Shown here: positions 7,398 to 15,864 of the stretch, one piece after another
Layout of the letters: every line of letters begins with the position of its first letter
Position numbering within the stretch: the stretch's first letter is position 1
Assembly: GCA_003521845.1 (NCBI GenBank)
Contig: DPHB01000026.1
Location: 45,520 to 109,519, forward strand
DNA from: Oceanospirillaceae bacterium
GTDB taxonomy: Bacteria; Pseudomonadota; Gammaproteobacteria; Pseudomonadales; Balneatricaceae
DNA: 64,000 nt
Reading direction: 5' to 3'
Notes under the pieces: generated by a model
The model's input: only the letters and a program-made list of their open reading frames with translations
Told to the model about the DNA's origin: nothing
Database searches by the model: none
Program-made: the position numbers and the translations under genes

Positions 7398-8673
7398 TTG
7401 GGAAGTATTTATTTAACCGGTCGTCGCCCGCGCGAGCATGGCCTTCCATGCCTTCTAAACGCGAGATACGCGCTGCCGCAGCGCCCACTTCACGATTGGC
7501 TGCTTGGGTCATACGCTGGGTGGTGACGGTTTTGATAAACTTACCTACCGACAAACCACCAGTATAACGTGCCGCGCCTTTAGTTGGTAAAATATGGTTA
7601 GTGCCTGAGCACTTGTCGCCATAGGTCACCGTGGTTTCTTCACCCACAAACAAAGAACCATAGTTGCTTAAATTGTCCACCCACCAATCTAGATCCTGAC
7701 ACTGAATTTCCAAATGCTCAGCTGCGTACTTATCACTGACCTGTACGGCCTCTTCTCGCGTATCGCAGACAATCACTTCGGCATAGTCATTCCAGGCACT
7801 ACGTGCCGCCGACTGTGAAGGTTCTGGTAGCGAGTCAATTAAGCCTGGCACAAGAGAGATCGCTTGCTGAGCAATAGACTCATCGAGACTAATCAACCAC
7901 ATGGGTGAGTCTGGACCATGCTCGCCTTGGCCGACTAGGTCACCTGCCACGATACGTGGGTCGGCACTGGCATCGGCGATCACCGCAATCTCCGTTGGCC
8001 CAGCAAACATGTCAATCCCAACACGCCCAAATAGCATACGCTTGGCTTCTGCCACAAAGCGATTACCGGGGCCAGCTAAGACATCCGCTGGACGCCCTGT
8101 ATACAAACCAAAAGCCATGGCAGCTATACCTTGCACACCACCCAAAGCCAAAATAGTGTCGGCGCCCGAGTAGTTAGCAGTATAAAGGATGGCGTCGTTG
8201 ACACCCGTACCCGGCTTCGGCGGCGAGCAAGCGATAACCCTTTCTACACCAGCGGCCTTGGCAGTCGCCACGGACATAATGGCCGATGCCACATGCGCAT
8301 AGCGCCCGCCGGGTATATAACAACCGGCTGTTTGCACCGGAATTTGCTTTTGGCCTGCCCACAGCCCAGGTGACAACTCCATTTCAAAGTCTTGCAAGGC
8401 GGCCCTTTGCGCTCGCGCAAATTTATTCACTCGTTCATGGGCAAACTTAATATCGTCTTTTACGCGCTGAGAAAGGCGCTTACCCGCGGCTTCAATTTCT
8501 TCGGCAGTCACTAGGATATTACCGTGATAATCATCCAAGTCACGGACATATTGAGCACAACGCTCTTCGCCGCCAGCTTCAATTTGTGACAGCATGTCGG
8601 CGACAATGACACGGGTATTGTCCTCGCCACTAGTGGGTGATTTTTCTGCTCTTTTTAGATAAATAATAGTCAT
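7372..8673 (-). CDS. hpsN: HpsN-like sulfopropanediol dehydrogenase (histidinol dehydrogenase family)
   Basis: A 433-residue histidinol-dehydrogenase paralogue. Family blocks seen are CYIPGGRYAHVASAIM, GGVQGIAAMAFG, LAGPGNRFVAEAKRMLFG and GPTEIAVIAD. GEHGPDSP replaces the biosynthetic AEHD-type motif, and SGTNHILPT is conserved. Not being in a his operon, plus the altered histidine-site blocks, argue for the HpsN branch, which oxidises (R)-2,3-dihydroxypropane-1-sulfonate in two NAD steps to sulfolactate. ATG at 8673 (MTIIYLK) is preceded by GGAGAG; an in-frame ATG six codons upstream is less likely. It is the first gene of the minus-strand set and is divergent from a LacI regulator with two shared operators. 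Exact substrate is inference. Confidence 0.7.
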   Translation of the reverse strand: MTIIYLKRAEKSPTSGEDNTRVIVADMLSQIEAGGEERCAQYVRDLDDYHGNILVTAEEIEAAGKRLSQRVKDDIKFAHERVNKFARAQRAALQDFEMELSPGLWAGQKQIPVQTAGCYIPGGRYAHVASAIMSVATAKAAGVERVIACSPPKPGTGVNDAILYTANYSGADTILALGGVQGIAAMAFGLYTGRPADVLAGPGNRFVAEAKRMLFGRVGIDMFAGPTEIAVIADASADPRIVAGDLVGQGEHGPDSPMWLISLDESIAQQAISLVPGLIDSLPEPSQSAARSAWNDYAEVIVCDTREEAVQVSDKYAAEHLEIQCQDLDWWVDNLSNYGSLFVGEETTVTYGDKCSGTNHILPTKGAARYTGGLSVGKFIKTVTTQRMTQAANREVGAAAARISRLEGMEGHARAGDDRLNKYFPNEEFDLAR

Positions 8674-8720
8674 AACTCTCTCCAATATCATTGCGCTAAA
8701 AACACCATATTGAAACGTTT

Positions 8721-8734
8721 TGTATGCGCTTACA
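8721..8734. promoter_or_regulatory. LacI-family operator, proximal to hpsN-like gene
   Basis: TGTATGCGCTTACA, a one-mismatch copy of the perfect palindrome at 8795-8808, with the central CG typical of LacI/GalR-family operators. It lies about 48 bp before the HpsN-like start, where repression of that operon is expected. Confidence 0.75.
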
Positions 8735-8794
8735 TTTCTATGAACGCAATATTATTCTAGCTAAACTCATGAAGCAAGGATTTTTGAATAAAAT

Positions 8795-8808
8795 TGTATG
8801 CGCATACA
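8795..8808. promoter_or_regulatory. LacI-family operator, proximal to regulator gene
   Basis: TGTATGCGCATACA is a perfect 14-bp palindrome 55 bp upstream of the lacI-type gene. Its centre is 74 bp from that of the second operator, close to seven helical turns. That spacing would allow looping by a tetramer or parallel control of both divergent promoters. Confidence 0.8.
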
Positions 8809-8863
8809 TTTTCAGATAAAATTGCCCTTATAGCATTCAACAAAGCATTTATCAGGATTTCAT

Positions 8864-9895
8864 TTGATTAGTAAGCCTGCCACACAAACGGATGTTGCCA
8901 AGGCCGCCGAGGTGTCTACCGCGACAGTTTCCAGAGTACTTAACCAGCCCGATAGTGTTAAACCAGCGGTGCGCAAACGAGTACGCAACGCTATAGCGCA
9001 GCTCAACTATGTCGCCGATGCCGCCGCGCGGGCGCTGGCCAGTAAACGCTCGGGCACGATTGGCGCCGTAATCCCCACCTTGTCCAATGCTATCTTTGCG
9101 GATGGTATTGAAGCCTTTGAAAGCACGCTGAACGCTGCCAATTTGAGTTTAATGCTAACCACCTTCGGTTACGATCAACAGCAGGAATTGGCACAAGTTC
9201 GGACCCTGATTGAACGTGGTGTGGATGCAATTTTGTTGGTTGGCCTAAGCCATGATCCGGTGGTTTACCAATTGCTAGGGCAGCGCAATATCCCGTTTGT
9301 CGAAACCTGGGCTTTTCGCGACAATCCGAACTACCCCTGTGTTGGCTTCAATAACAGCACAGCGGCCTTACAGGCACCACAATATCTGCTCGATCTTGGC
9401 CACCGAGATTTTGCCGTTATTAGCGGTATCGCCAAAGACAATGATCGCGTACAAGACCGGCTTGCCAGTATGCAGGCTTTATTTACGCAATATGGAATTT
9501 GTCTTGCTGAAGAAAGCATCAAACAATGCCCCTTTGATATCGAGGCCGGTCGCCAAGCATGCCACCAGTTAATGTCCCAAAACAATCCACCCACAGCCAT
9601 CATTTGTACCAATGATGTGTTGGCCATTGGTGCACTGCTGGAATGCCAAGCCACGGGTATCTCTGTGCCAGGCCAAGTGTCTATTGCCGGTTTTGACGAC
9701 CTGCCTCTGAGTGCCAACCTCACTCCCGGGCTTACGACCATGCACATCCCCTTCAAAGATATGGGCGAACAAGCCGCCCAATACCTAATTAAAAAACTAG
9801 CTGGCAACAACCCTATCGCCAACACCGAACTAGACGTGCAATTAATCGTTAGGCAATCAACTGGCCCCGTCCGCGGTGGCACGTCAAGCAACTAA
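8864..9895 (+). CDS. LacI/GalR-family transcriptional regulator
   Basis: A 343-residue repressor. The N-terminal helix-turn-helix is QTDVAKAAEVSTATVSRVLN (about residues 8-27), followed by the hinge helix (AARALASKRSGTIG) and a periplasmic-binding-protein-like effector domain to residue 335. The start is TTG, eight bases after CAGGA; no upstream ATG is in frame. It is divergent from the HpsN-like operon, and two copies of a LacI-type palindrome lie between them. It is therefore very likely the local and self regulator. The effector could be the operon's substrate or an intermediate. Confidence 0.88.
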   Translation: MISKPATQTDVAKAAEVSTATVSRVLNQPDSVKPAVRKRVRNAIAQLNYVADAAARALASKRSGTIGAVIPTLSNAIFADGIEAFESTLNAANLSLMLTTFGYDQQQELAQVRTLIERGVDAILLVGLSHDPVVYQLLGQRNIPFVETWAFRDNPNYPCVGFNNSTAALQAPQYLLDLGHRDFAVISGIAKDNDRVQDRLASMQALFTQYGICLAEESIKQCPFDIEAGRQACHQLMSQNNPPTAIICTNDVLAIGALLECQATGISVPGQVSIAGFDDLPLSANLTPGLTTMHIPFKDMGEQAAQYLIKKLAGNNPIANTELDVQLIVRQSTGPVRGGTSSN

Positions 9896-9974
9896 CATTC
9901 TGTATTTTTTTTGATTGTCTAAACTGTCAATTGGGTTTAGGCTTGCGCTTTACTCCATTGAATGACTAAAGTGA

Positions 9975-10853
9975 ATGAACGGACTTTCTGACAATTTAAA
10001 AGGCATGCTGCTAATGACGCTGTCTATGGCAGCCTTCACCCTAGCCGATGCCAACTTAAAGCTAGCCTCGGAAACCGTATCTACTGGCCAGATGACCTTG
10101 GCCTTAGGTGTGGGCGGCACTACTTTATTCTGGTTTTTTCTAGCCCGCAAAGGCGCGCCCTTATTTAGCCCCGTAGTTTTTGAACCGGCGGTCATGCTGC
10201 GTACAGCTGGTGAAATAGTAGCCACTATATTTATTGTCTTGGCCTTAACCTATTCTACCTTTACCGGGGTCACTGCCATTATCCAAACCCTACCCATCGT
10301 GCTGACACTTATTTCATTCTTATTTTTGGGAGAGAAGGTGGGCATCCATCGTTTAACGGCGGTGGTACTGGGTTTTATTGGTATGTTGATTATCGTACGT
10401 CCAGGCGCTGACGGCTTTGATGTTTACTCATTATATGCCGTCTTGGCCGTACTGGGCATGTCCATGCGTGATATTGGCTCGCGCCTGTCCGCTAGCCACC
10501 ACTCGTCTGTGCGCCTAGCCATTTTTGGCACCATGGGACAGATAGTAGCGGGCATTGGTTTTATGTTATTCGAGCCCACGCCTAACTGGCCGTCACCCTC
10601 AGCATGGGGCTACTTATTTGGCCTAGTGGCCTTTGCCAGTATTGCTATGGTGGTCATTACCAAGGCTATGCGTGTGGGTGAATTATCCGCTGTGAGTCCT
10701 TTTCGCTATACACGTTTACTATTTGGCCTGACCGCTGGTGTGGTTATTTTCGGTGATACCTTAGATGCTTATATGATTACTGGCTGCGTTATTATTCTAT
10801 GTGCTGGCTTATATATCTGGCAGCGCGAACGCAAAATCAAAACTAGCAACTGA
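9975..10853 (+). CDS. DMT-superfamily (EamA) membrane transporter
   Basis: A 292-residue protein with ten predicted membrane segments in two EamA repeats; the first repeat ends at VGIHRLTAVVLGFIGMLIIVRPG, the second at the KIKTSN tail. Family members export or import small metabolites by proton or other exchange. It lies 79 bp downstream of the lacI gene on the same strand and is followed by a terminator, so it may be cotranscribed with the regulator and under the same operators. Moving the operon's substrate is a reasonable guess; sequence gives no specificity. ATG at 9975 lacks a strong ribosome site (GTGA upstream). Confidence 0.8.
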   Translation: MNGLSDNLKGMLLMTLSMAAFTLADANLKLASETVSTGQMTLALGVGGTTLFWFFLARKGAPLFSPVVFEPAVMLRTAGEIVATIFIVLALTYSTFTGVTAIIQTLPIVLTLISFLFLGEKVGIHRLTAVVLGFIGMLIIVRPGADGFDVYSLYAVLAVLGMSMRDIGSRLSASHHSSVRLAIFGTMGQIVAGIGFMLFEPTPNWPSPSAWGYLFGLVAFASIAMVVITKAMRVGELSAVSPFRYTRLLFGLTAGVVIFGDTLDAYMITGCVIILCAGLYIWQRERKIKTSN

Positions 10854-10882
10854 TAGTGAAGCGATTACCCAAATCATAGACC

Positions 10883-10912
10883 AAAAAAAACCGCCCAAGG
10901 TGGACGGTTTTT
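10883..10912 (+). terminator. Rho-independent terminator after EamA gene
   Basis: AAACCGCCC and GGACGGTTT pair with one mismatch around an AAGGT loop, followed by a run of five T. An A-run precedes it, so it may also act on the minus strand for the ABC-transporter genes that end at 10933. Confidence 0.75.
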
Positions 10913-10932
10913 ATCTTCATGACTAAGCCTAA

Positions 10933-11985
10933 TTAACGGTAAGTCACTTCTTCTGCGTCTTCATGGCGCTTAGGTCGGGCGATACCACCAATCATATCAG
11001 CTAGTGTTACCATACCTATGGCGTTACCGTCGCGCACAACTGTTGCATCTTTCACATCGGCATCAGACATCATTGGCAATGCTTCTTCCAATATGGTGCC
11101 CGCTTCGATCTGCAACTCGCTAGTAGCAGAACCCGCTTCCATCACCGAAGCCACATCCAATACCCTGGCACGGTTAATATCTTTGATAAAGTCACGTACA
11201 TAGTCATCGACTGGATCCAGCACAATCTCTTGTGGGGAACCTTGCTGGATTACGGCACCATCACGCAAGATAACAATATTGTCACCAATGCGCAGGGCTT
11301 CGTCCAAATCATGAGTAATAAAGATAATGGTCTTGTGCAATTCTTCTTGCAGGTCCAAGAGGATGTCTTGCATGTCGTTACGAATCAACGGATCCAAAGC
11401 CGAAAAGGCTTCGTCCATCAACAAGATTTCAGCATCCGTCGCCAAGGCACGGGCCAAACCTACACGCTGCTGCATACCACCCGACAATTGCGAGGGGTAG
11501 TTAGCTTCAAAGCCCGTTAGGCCAACACGATCAATCCAACGCTGCGCTCGTTCATGCTGCTCGGCAACAGGAACCTTTTTTATCTTTAGTCCGTAACAAA
11601 CATTATCCATAACCGTACGGTGAGGCAGCAAACCAAACTTCTGAAATACCATGGACATTTTGGTACGACGGAAGTCACGTAGCTGCTCATCAGACATGGC
11701 TAGCACGTCTTCACCATCAACTAATACTTGGCCTGCAGTAGGTTCAATCAATCGGTTCAAGTGACGAATCAAGGTGGATTTACCCGAACCAGAAAGCCCC
11801 ATGATTACCTGAATCTTACGTGCAGGAATATCAATATTAACGTTAGACAAGCCCAATACGTGCTTGTGCTTTGCCAATAGTTCAGCCTTACTGCAGCCGT
11901 TTTCTACGTGCTGCACCATGGCTTTGTCATTGTTACCAAATATTTTATATAAATTCTTAATGGAAACCTTAATATTATCCACCAT
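10933..11985 (-). CDS. Quaternary-amine ABC transporter ATPase with CBS domain (ProV-type)
   Basis: About 350 residues. An ABC domain has Walker A GLSGSGKST, the signature LSGGMQQRVGLARAL and Walker B ILLMDEAFSALDP, with the switch His in FITHDLDEAL. After it comes a C-terminal CBS-type segment (VKDATVVRDGNAIGMVTLADMI), as in ProV and OpuAA, which senses ionic strength or nucleotides. It powers import by the permease encoded just upstream, whose stop it overlaps by 11 bp. The start is ATG at 11985 or GTG at 11982; the GTG is better spaced from AAGGAGG. Last gene of proX-proW-proV order. Confidence 0.9.
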   Translation of the reverse strand: MVDNIKVSIKNLYKIFGNNDKAMVQHVENGCSKAELLAKHKHVLGLSNVNIDIPARKIQVIMGLSGSGKSTLIRHLNRLIEPTAGQVLVDGEDVLAMSDEQLRDFRRTKMSMVFQKFGLLPHRTVMDNVCYGLKIKKVPVAEQHERAQRWIDRVGLTGFEANYPSQLSGGMQQRVGLARALATDAEILLMDEAFSALDPLIRNDMQDILLDLQEELHKTIIFITHDLDEALRIGDNIVILRDGAVIQQGSPQEIVLDPVDDYVRDFIKDINRARVLDVASVMEAGSATSELQIEAGTILEEALPMMSDADVKDATVVRDGNAIGMVTLADMIGGIARPKRHEDAEEVTYR

Positions 11986-12865
11986 GGCCTCCTTGACGGT
12001 GCTTTTGCAACCGCTTGCCGTATTCTTGTGATACACGGTCAAAAATGATAGCTAGGGCAACGATGGCCAAGCCATTCATCAAACCCAAAGCCAAATACTG
12101 GTTGGATACCGCGCGTAATACGGGTACTCCCAAACCTTTCACACCGATCATAGACGCAATGACCACCATCGCCAAAGCCATCATAATGGTTTGGTTCACA
12201 CCGGCAAAAATATTCGGCAGTGCTAGAGGAATTTGTACATCCCATAACTTTTGACGTGGACTAGCACCAAAGGCGTCAGCCGCTTCCAGCACTTCCTTGT
12301 CAACCAAGCGAATACCCAAATTTGTTAAACGCACGATGGGTGGAATAGCATAGATACAAACGGCAATAAGGCCTGGTACTTTACCGATACCCAACAACAT
12401 CACCACGGGGATCAAATACACAAAACTTGGAATAGTCTGCATAACATCCAAAATGGGGGTGATGATAGTTTGCAGGCGATCTGAGCGCGCCATAAGGATA
12501 CCTAAGGGTATGCCTAAACCAATACACAAGAAGGTCGCCACAGAGATAATCGCAACTGTGGCCATGGTGTCTTCCCACATGCCAAAAAAGCCAATCATCA
12601 AAAATGAAACAATCGTGCCAATTACAACCCAGACGCTACGTGCACCCAGCCAAGCTAGGCCAGCAAAAATAAATATCATGATGGGCCAAGGAGTGGCTAT
12701 CAATAGCTTCTCGAACCACACCATGAAAAACATAAGCGGATCAAAGAAGTTCTCGATGGCTTCGCCATTGGCACGAGAAAATTCGCGAAAGGACAGGTCT
12801 ATACCTTTTTTCAGATCCCGAAGATCTGCTCGCCCTAAAGAAGGAAATTCGTCAAATAATTCCAC
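11975..12865 (-). CDS. Quaternary-amine ABC transporter permease (ProW-type)
   Basis: A 296-residue permease with about seven membrane segments. The EAA loop, EAADAFGASPRQKLWDVQIPLALP, contacts the ATPase. The long hydrophilic N-terminus (about 55 residues) before the first membrane segment resembles ProW. It forms the channel for betaine- or carnitine-like compounds with the ATPase gene overlapping its 3' end. It lies 73 bp after the binding-protein gene, with a hairpin in between that may lower its expression relative to the binding protein. Confidence 0.9.
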   Translation of the reverse strand: MELFDEFPSLGRADLRDLKKGIDLSFREFSRANGEAIENFFDPLMFFMVWFEKLLIATPWPIMIFIFAGLAWLGARSVWVVIGTIVSFLMIGFFGMWEDTMATVAIISVATFLCIGLGIPLGILMARSDRLQTIITPILDVMQTIPSFVYLIPVVMLLGIGKVPGLIAVCIYAIPPIVRLTNLGIRLVDKEVLEAADAFGASPRQKLWDVQIPLALPNIFAGVNQTIMMALAMVVIASMIGVKGLGVPVLRAVSNQYLALGLMNGLAIVALAIIFDRVSQEYGKRLQKHRQGGHGG

Positions 12866-12892
12866 AATTAATCCTAGTTATTAGATATTAAA

Positions 12893-12923
12893 AAAGCCTA
12901 CTAACATGGGTTAGCAGGCTTTT
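12893..12923 (-). terminator. Intercistronic hairpin between proX-type and proW-type genes
   Basis: On the minus strand AAAAGCCTGCTAAC pairs with GTTAGTAGGCTTTT (one internal mismatch), ending in a T-run. It sits after the binding-protein gene and before the permease gene, so partial termination or mRNA protection would give more binding protein than membrane components. Confidence 0.65.
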
Positions 12924-12938
12924 CATATAATCCTTAAA

Positions 12939-13940
12939 TTAGTTTAAGGATTTCTTGATTGCAGCGGCGGTATCAGCGTCAACCCACTGGGACCACTCTG
13001 CTTCATGCTCTAGCATGAATTCAATGGCAGCATCAGCACCCGTGGCTTGGTTATCAGCCATGTATACCAACATTGTACCCATGGCACCAGCGGAGAACAC
13101 ACGCTTGCTGAAGTATTCAGCTGCACGCGGGTCATTGTTCTTCATGAACGAATCGGTAACGATGGTGTTCACTTCCGAATGACTCCAAGAAGAACGCTGT
13201 GGGTCAGCACACTCAGCCTGAGTTAAGCAGCTATCCCAATGGGCTTGATCAGTGAAAGGCACACCCCAATCAACCTTAACCATGTTGTACTTGCCTGCCA
13301 AAGCAGTTGGCGACCAGTAGTAACCCAACCAGTTGTTACCACGGTCAGCGGCCTTAGCCATAGAACCGTCAAGACCCGCAGCAGAACCTGGATCAACTAA
13401 CAACCAGCCTTTAGCTTCCATATCAAAAGCCGTGAACAAGTTGTTGTTGGTTAGCTGACAGCCCCAACCCGCTGGGCAACCGTAGAATGCGCCCTTGGAA
13501 GGATCTTCGTTGTGTGGAAATAGTTCAGGATGCTCAATAATATCAAGCACCGTCTTTAGTTCTGGGTGCTTTTCTAAGGTAAAGCTAGGTACAAACCAAC
13601 CTTCACCAGCGCCAATAATCGGCATACCGTTCAACTTATGCATACGGCCTTCGGCCACAGCAGCAGTCAGCGGCTCAATTAAAGAGTTAGTCCACAATTC
13701 AGGTGCAACATCTGGCACACCTTTTTCATTCATGGAAGCAAAGCTTGTCATGGTGGCGCCAGGAACCAGCTCCACATCACAGCCGTAGCCACCTTCAAGA
13801 ATCAGTTTATCAACGTTGGCCATCAACTCGGCAGATGCCCAGTTCATTTCTGCGATAGTTACTTCACCACAGCTCGCCATAGCACCCTGAGATAGAGCAA
13901 GTGCACCAGCGGCAACCATACCCGTCATAATTTTGTTCAT
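12939..13940 (-). CDS. Periplasmic binding protein for quaternary amines (ProX/OpuAC-type)
   Basis: A 333-residue secreted protein with a Sec signal peptide (MNKIMTGMVAAGALALSQGAMAS, cleavage after about residue 22). The OpuAC-type fold begins EVTIAEMNWASAELMANV and contains aromatic residues in NWLGYYWSP and WSQWVDAD that could form a cation-pi box. Cysteines come in close pairs (CPAGWGC, CLTQAEC), suggesting disulfides in the periplasm. First gene of a three-gene importer set. The ligand could be glycine betaine, carnitine, choline or another cation; the divergent ureohydrolase gene suggests a guanidino compound is also possible. Confidence 0.85.
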   Translation of the reverse strand: MNKIMTGMVAAGALALSQGAMASCGEVTIAEMNWASAELMANVDKLILEGGYGCDVELVPGATMTSFASMNEKGVPDVAPELWTNSLIEPLTAAVAEGRMHKLNGMPIIGAGEGWFVPSFTLEKHPELKTVLDIIEHPELFPHNEDPSKGAFYGCPAGWGCQLTNNNLFTAFDMEAKGWLLVDPGSAAGLDGSMAKAADRGNNWLGYYWSPTALAGKYNMVKVDWGVPFTDQAHWDSCLTQAECADPQRSSWSHSEVNTIVTDSFMKNNDPRAAEYFSKRVFSAGAMGTMLVYMADNQATGADAAIEFMLEHEAEWSQWVDADTAAAIKKSLN

Positions 13941-14280
13941 ACATACTCCTAGTTATTGTTTTTTATAACCTAAATCAATATCGATGGGGGATGTGACGCA
14001 ATCCCGCCCAACGATAAGCACCAATATACCTAAACTAATCAAGTATATAAATAAAATTGTGGCCTTCATAACCAATACTTATGAATAGACCATTTAGGCT
14101 TTGTTAAGAATCGCATATTTGGTTAACAATGCAGTTATTAAATGCGACACTATACCCGCTCATATTCGACATTTATCTACCATAAAAGAGAATTTATGCG
14201 GGCGGTTGGCCACAGCGAAAACCCTACTATAGACTTTGCTTTGGCCATCTATAATAAAACTAAACTGGGAGACCGCTATC
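13941..14280. promoter_or_regulatory. Divergent promoter region, binding protein / ureohydrolase
   Basis: A 340-bp AT-rich gap that must hold both divergent promoters. A weak inverted repeat (ATATAC at 14024-14029, GTATAT at 14043-14048) is visible. I see no confident -35/-10 pair, RNA gene or coding sequence. Confidence 0.4.
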
Positions 14281-15276
14281 GTGAGCGACAAAGAATACCG
14301 CCCTGAAGACCAAGAAGCCTTTATGAAATGCTTGTATTGGTGGGGAGTACCCACTCTATTTCGCTGTCCTCATGATCCGGATCCAGACAACTGCGACATT
14401 GCCTTAGTAGGTGTACCTCATAGTACGGGCAATGGCACCACAGAGCGCGACCAACACCTTGCACCACGTTCTCTGCGAGATGTATCTGCTAATTTTCGCC
14501 GCGCTCACGGGCCGTTTCAACTGGTGCCGTGGGACAAGTGTCGCATCAATGATCTTGGGGATGTGCCCTTAACCCACGCTCTAGTAAATGATATTTGTGT
14601 GGAGCATATACAGGCTTACTACGCACGCTTGGACAAGCGTGGTGTTCGCCCCGTATCCATTGGTGGTGACCATTCAATTACCGGGCCTATTCTTAAGGCG
14701 ATTGGTGGTGCAGGCACGAACCTAAGCAAGGGCAAAAAAATTGCCATGGTGCACTTTGATGCCCACACAGACACCATGGACCACCTACCTCATTGGTTGG
14801 GTGCCGAACGCTCGGCTGCCCACTGGGGCGCCTATGTGGCTGCCGAAGGCCATGTAGACCCCCATAAAAGTACGCAAATTGGTATTCGCGGCCACACACG
14901 CACCCTAGATTGGAAACGCACCAGCGATGACCTGGGTTACCGCATGGTGGACATTGATGATTATAGAGCCATGGGCGCGCAACAGGTCATTGACCTAGTT
15001 AGAGAAAGAGTCGGCGATGCTCCCGTGTACATCACCTTTGACCTAGACTGCCTAGACCCAACGGTCGCTCCTGCTGTTGCTAACCTAGAACCAGGCTGCA
15101 ATGGCTTTACCATGGACCAGGCCGTGGAGCTACTGCGCGGGCTACGGGGGCTGAATATCATTGGCGCGGATGTAGTGTGCCTGATTCCCACTAAGGACAA
15201 CCCCAACAAAATCACTTCCCTGTCTGCTGCGGCCATCATGTTTGAGCAAATTAGTTTGATCGCGGACTGTATGTAA
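14281..15276 (+). CDS. Ureohydrolase (agmatinase/arginase family), unusual loop
   Basis: A 331-residue protein with all six binuclear-metal ligands of the family: H131 in GGDHS, D160, H162 and D164 in FDAHTDT, and D254 and D256 in TFDLDCLDP. It should hydrolyse a guanidino group to urea and an amine. The loop after LDP, usually APGTGTPE in agmatinase and guanidinobutyrase, reads TVAPAVANLEPGCNGFT, so the substrate is probably not agmatine. GTG at 14281 (VSDKEYRPED) has GGGAG nine bases upstream; a longer in-frame ATG exists at 14236. It is divergent from an osmolyte-type ABC importer, which may supply its substrate. Confidence 0.8.
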   Translation: MSDKEYRPEDQEAFMKCLYWWGVPTLFRCPHDPDPDNCDIALVGVPHSTGNGTTERDQHLAPRSLRDVSANFRRAHGPFQLVPWDKCRINDLGDVPLTHALVNDICVEHIQAYYARLDKRGVRPVSIGGDHSITGPILKAIGGAGTNLSKGKKIAMVHFDAHTDTMDHLPHWLGAERSAAHWGAYVAAEGHVDPHKSTQIGIRGHTRTLDWKRTSDDLGYRMVDIDDYRAMGAQQVIDLVRERVGDAPVYITFDLDCLDPTVAPAVANLEPGCNGFTMDQAVELLRGLRGLNIIGADVVCLIPTKDNPNKITSLSAAAIMFEQISLIADCM

Positions 15277-15353
15277 CGCCTCACGGCCAACCTACACCAA
15301 CTAGGCTGGCCTTGTTTACCCCTTCTTCAGCACAATTGACTATTGCTCAACAT

Positions 15354-15390
15354 TCAATTAACGTCGTTAACCATAAACAACGTTAATTGA
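15354..15390. promoter_or_regulatory. MarR operator region, nested palindromes
   Basis: TCAATTAACG (15354-15363) and CGTTAATTGA (15381-15390) form a perfect 10-bp inverted repeat with 17 bases between. TTAACGTCGTTAA (15358-15370) is itself a palindrome. The region ends just before the marR ATG, so the product probably represses its own gene and the dehalogenase gene downstream. Confidence 0.65.
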
Positions 15391-15395
15391 AAACC

Positions 15396-15839
15396 ATGAC
15401 CTACAATCTACACGATCGCCTTGGTTACAAACTCACTTTAGCAGCGCAGGTTAACAATCAATTGTTAGTTAACCTGCTCAGCCAACTTAATCTCACCCGG
15501 CAGATGTGGTGTGTATTGGTAGCAGTGGGTGAACAACAGCTGTCTCAACCTTCTGACATTGCTGACTACATTGGGATTCAGAGGGCGGCTGTGTCGCGCA
15601 CTTTAAAAGACATGCACAACAAGGGTTTGTTACAGCGCATTAGTGACCCGCAAAATGGCAAGCAAACTCTGGTCAACCTCACGCTTGAGGGCCAAGCCCT
15701 GCTAGCACAATCATTGCTGCAAACGGAGCAATCAACGCAACGTTTAAACACCAAGCTCAATGATAGCGAACGCCAAGAGCTAGATCGCTTATTAAGCCAA
15801 TACCTGTCTGGCCCTATGGACCCACCAAGCCGCATCTAA
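15396..15839 (+). CDS. MarR-family transcriptional regulator
   Basis: About 147 residues with a winged helix-turn-helix: SQPSDIADYIGIQRAAVSRTLKDMHNKGLL is the recognition region, and RISDPQNGKQTLVNLTLEG forms the wing. Flanking helices would make the dimer. MarR proteins usually bind small, often aromatic, ligands and then leave DNA. The start is ATG at 15396, or TTG at 15387 inside the operator repeat; neither has a clear ribosome site. It is 25 bp upstream of the dehalogenase gene on the same strand, so a halogenated aromatic inducer is a sensible guess. Confidence 0.88.
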   Translation: MTYNLHDRLGYKLTLAAQVNNQLLVNLLSQLNLTRQMWCVLVAVGEQQLSQPSDIADYIGIQRAAVSRTLKDMHNKGLLQRISDPQNGKQTLVNLTLEGQALLAQSLLQTEQSTQRLNTKLNDSERQELDRLLSQYLSGPMDPPSRI

Positions 15840-15864
15840 GGATAATAAATAGGCACTAATAATT

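Noticed and set aside
7372..8673. Histidinol dehydrogenase for histidine biosynthesis
   Set aside because: No his genes nearby, altered histidinol-site motif, and the LacI/SDR/FMN-dehydrogenase context fits a catabolic HpsN-type paralogue better.
9331..9891. A 186-residue minus-strand reading frame
   Set aside because: Lies entirely antisense to the well-supported LacI regulator and shows no family motif.
12453..12884. A 143-residue plus-strand reading frame
   Set aside because: Antisense to the ABC permease gene; low-complexity and no ribosome site.
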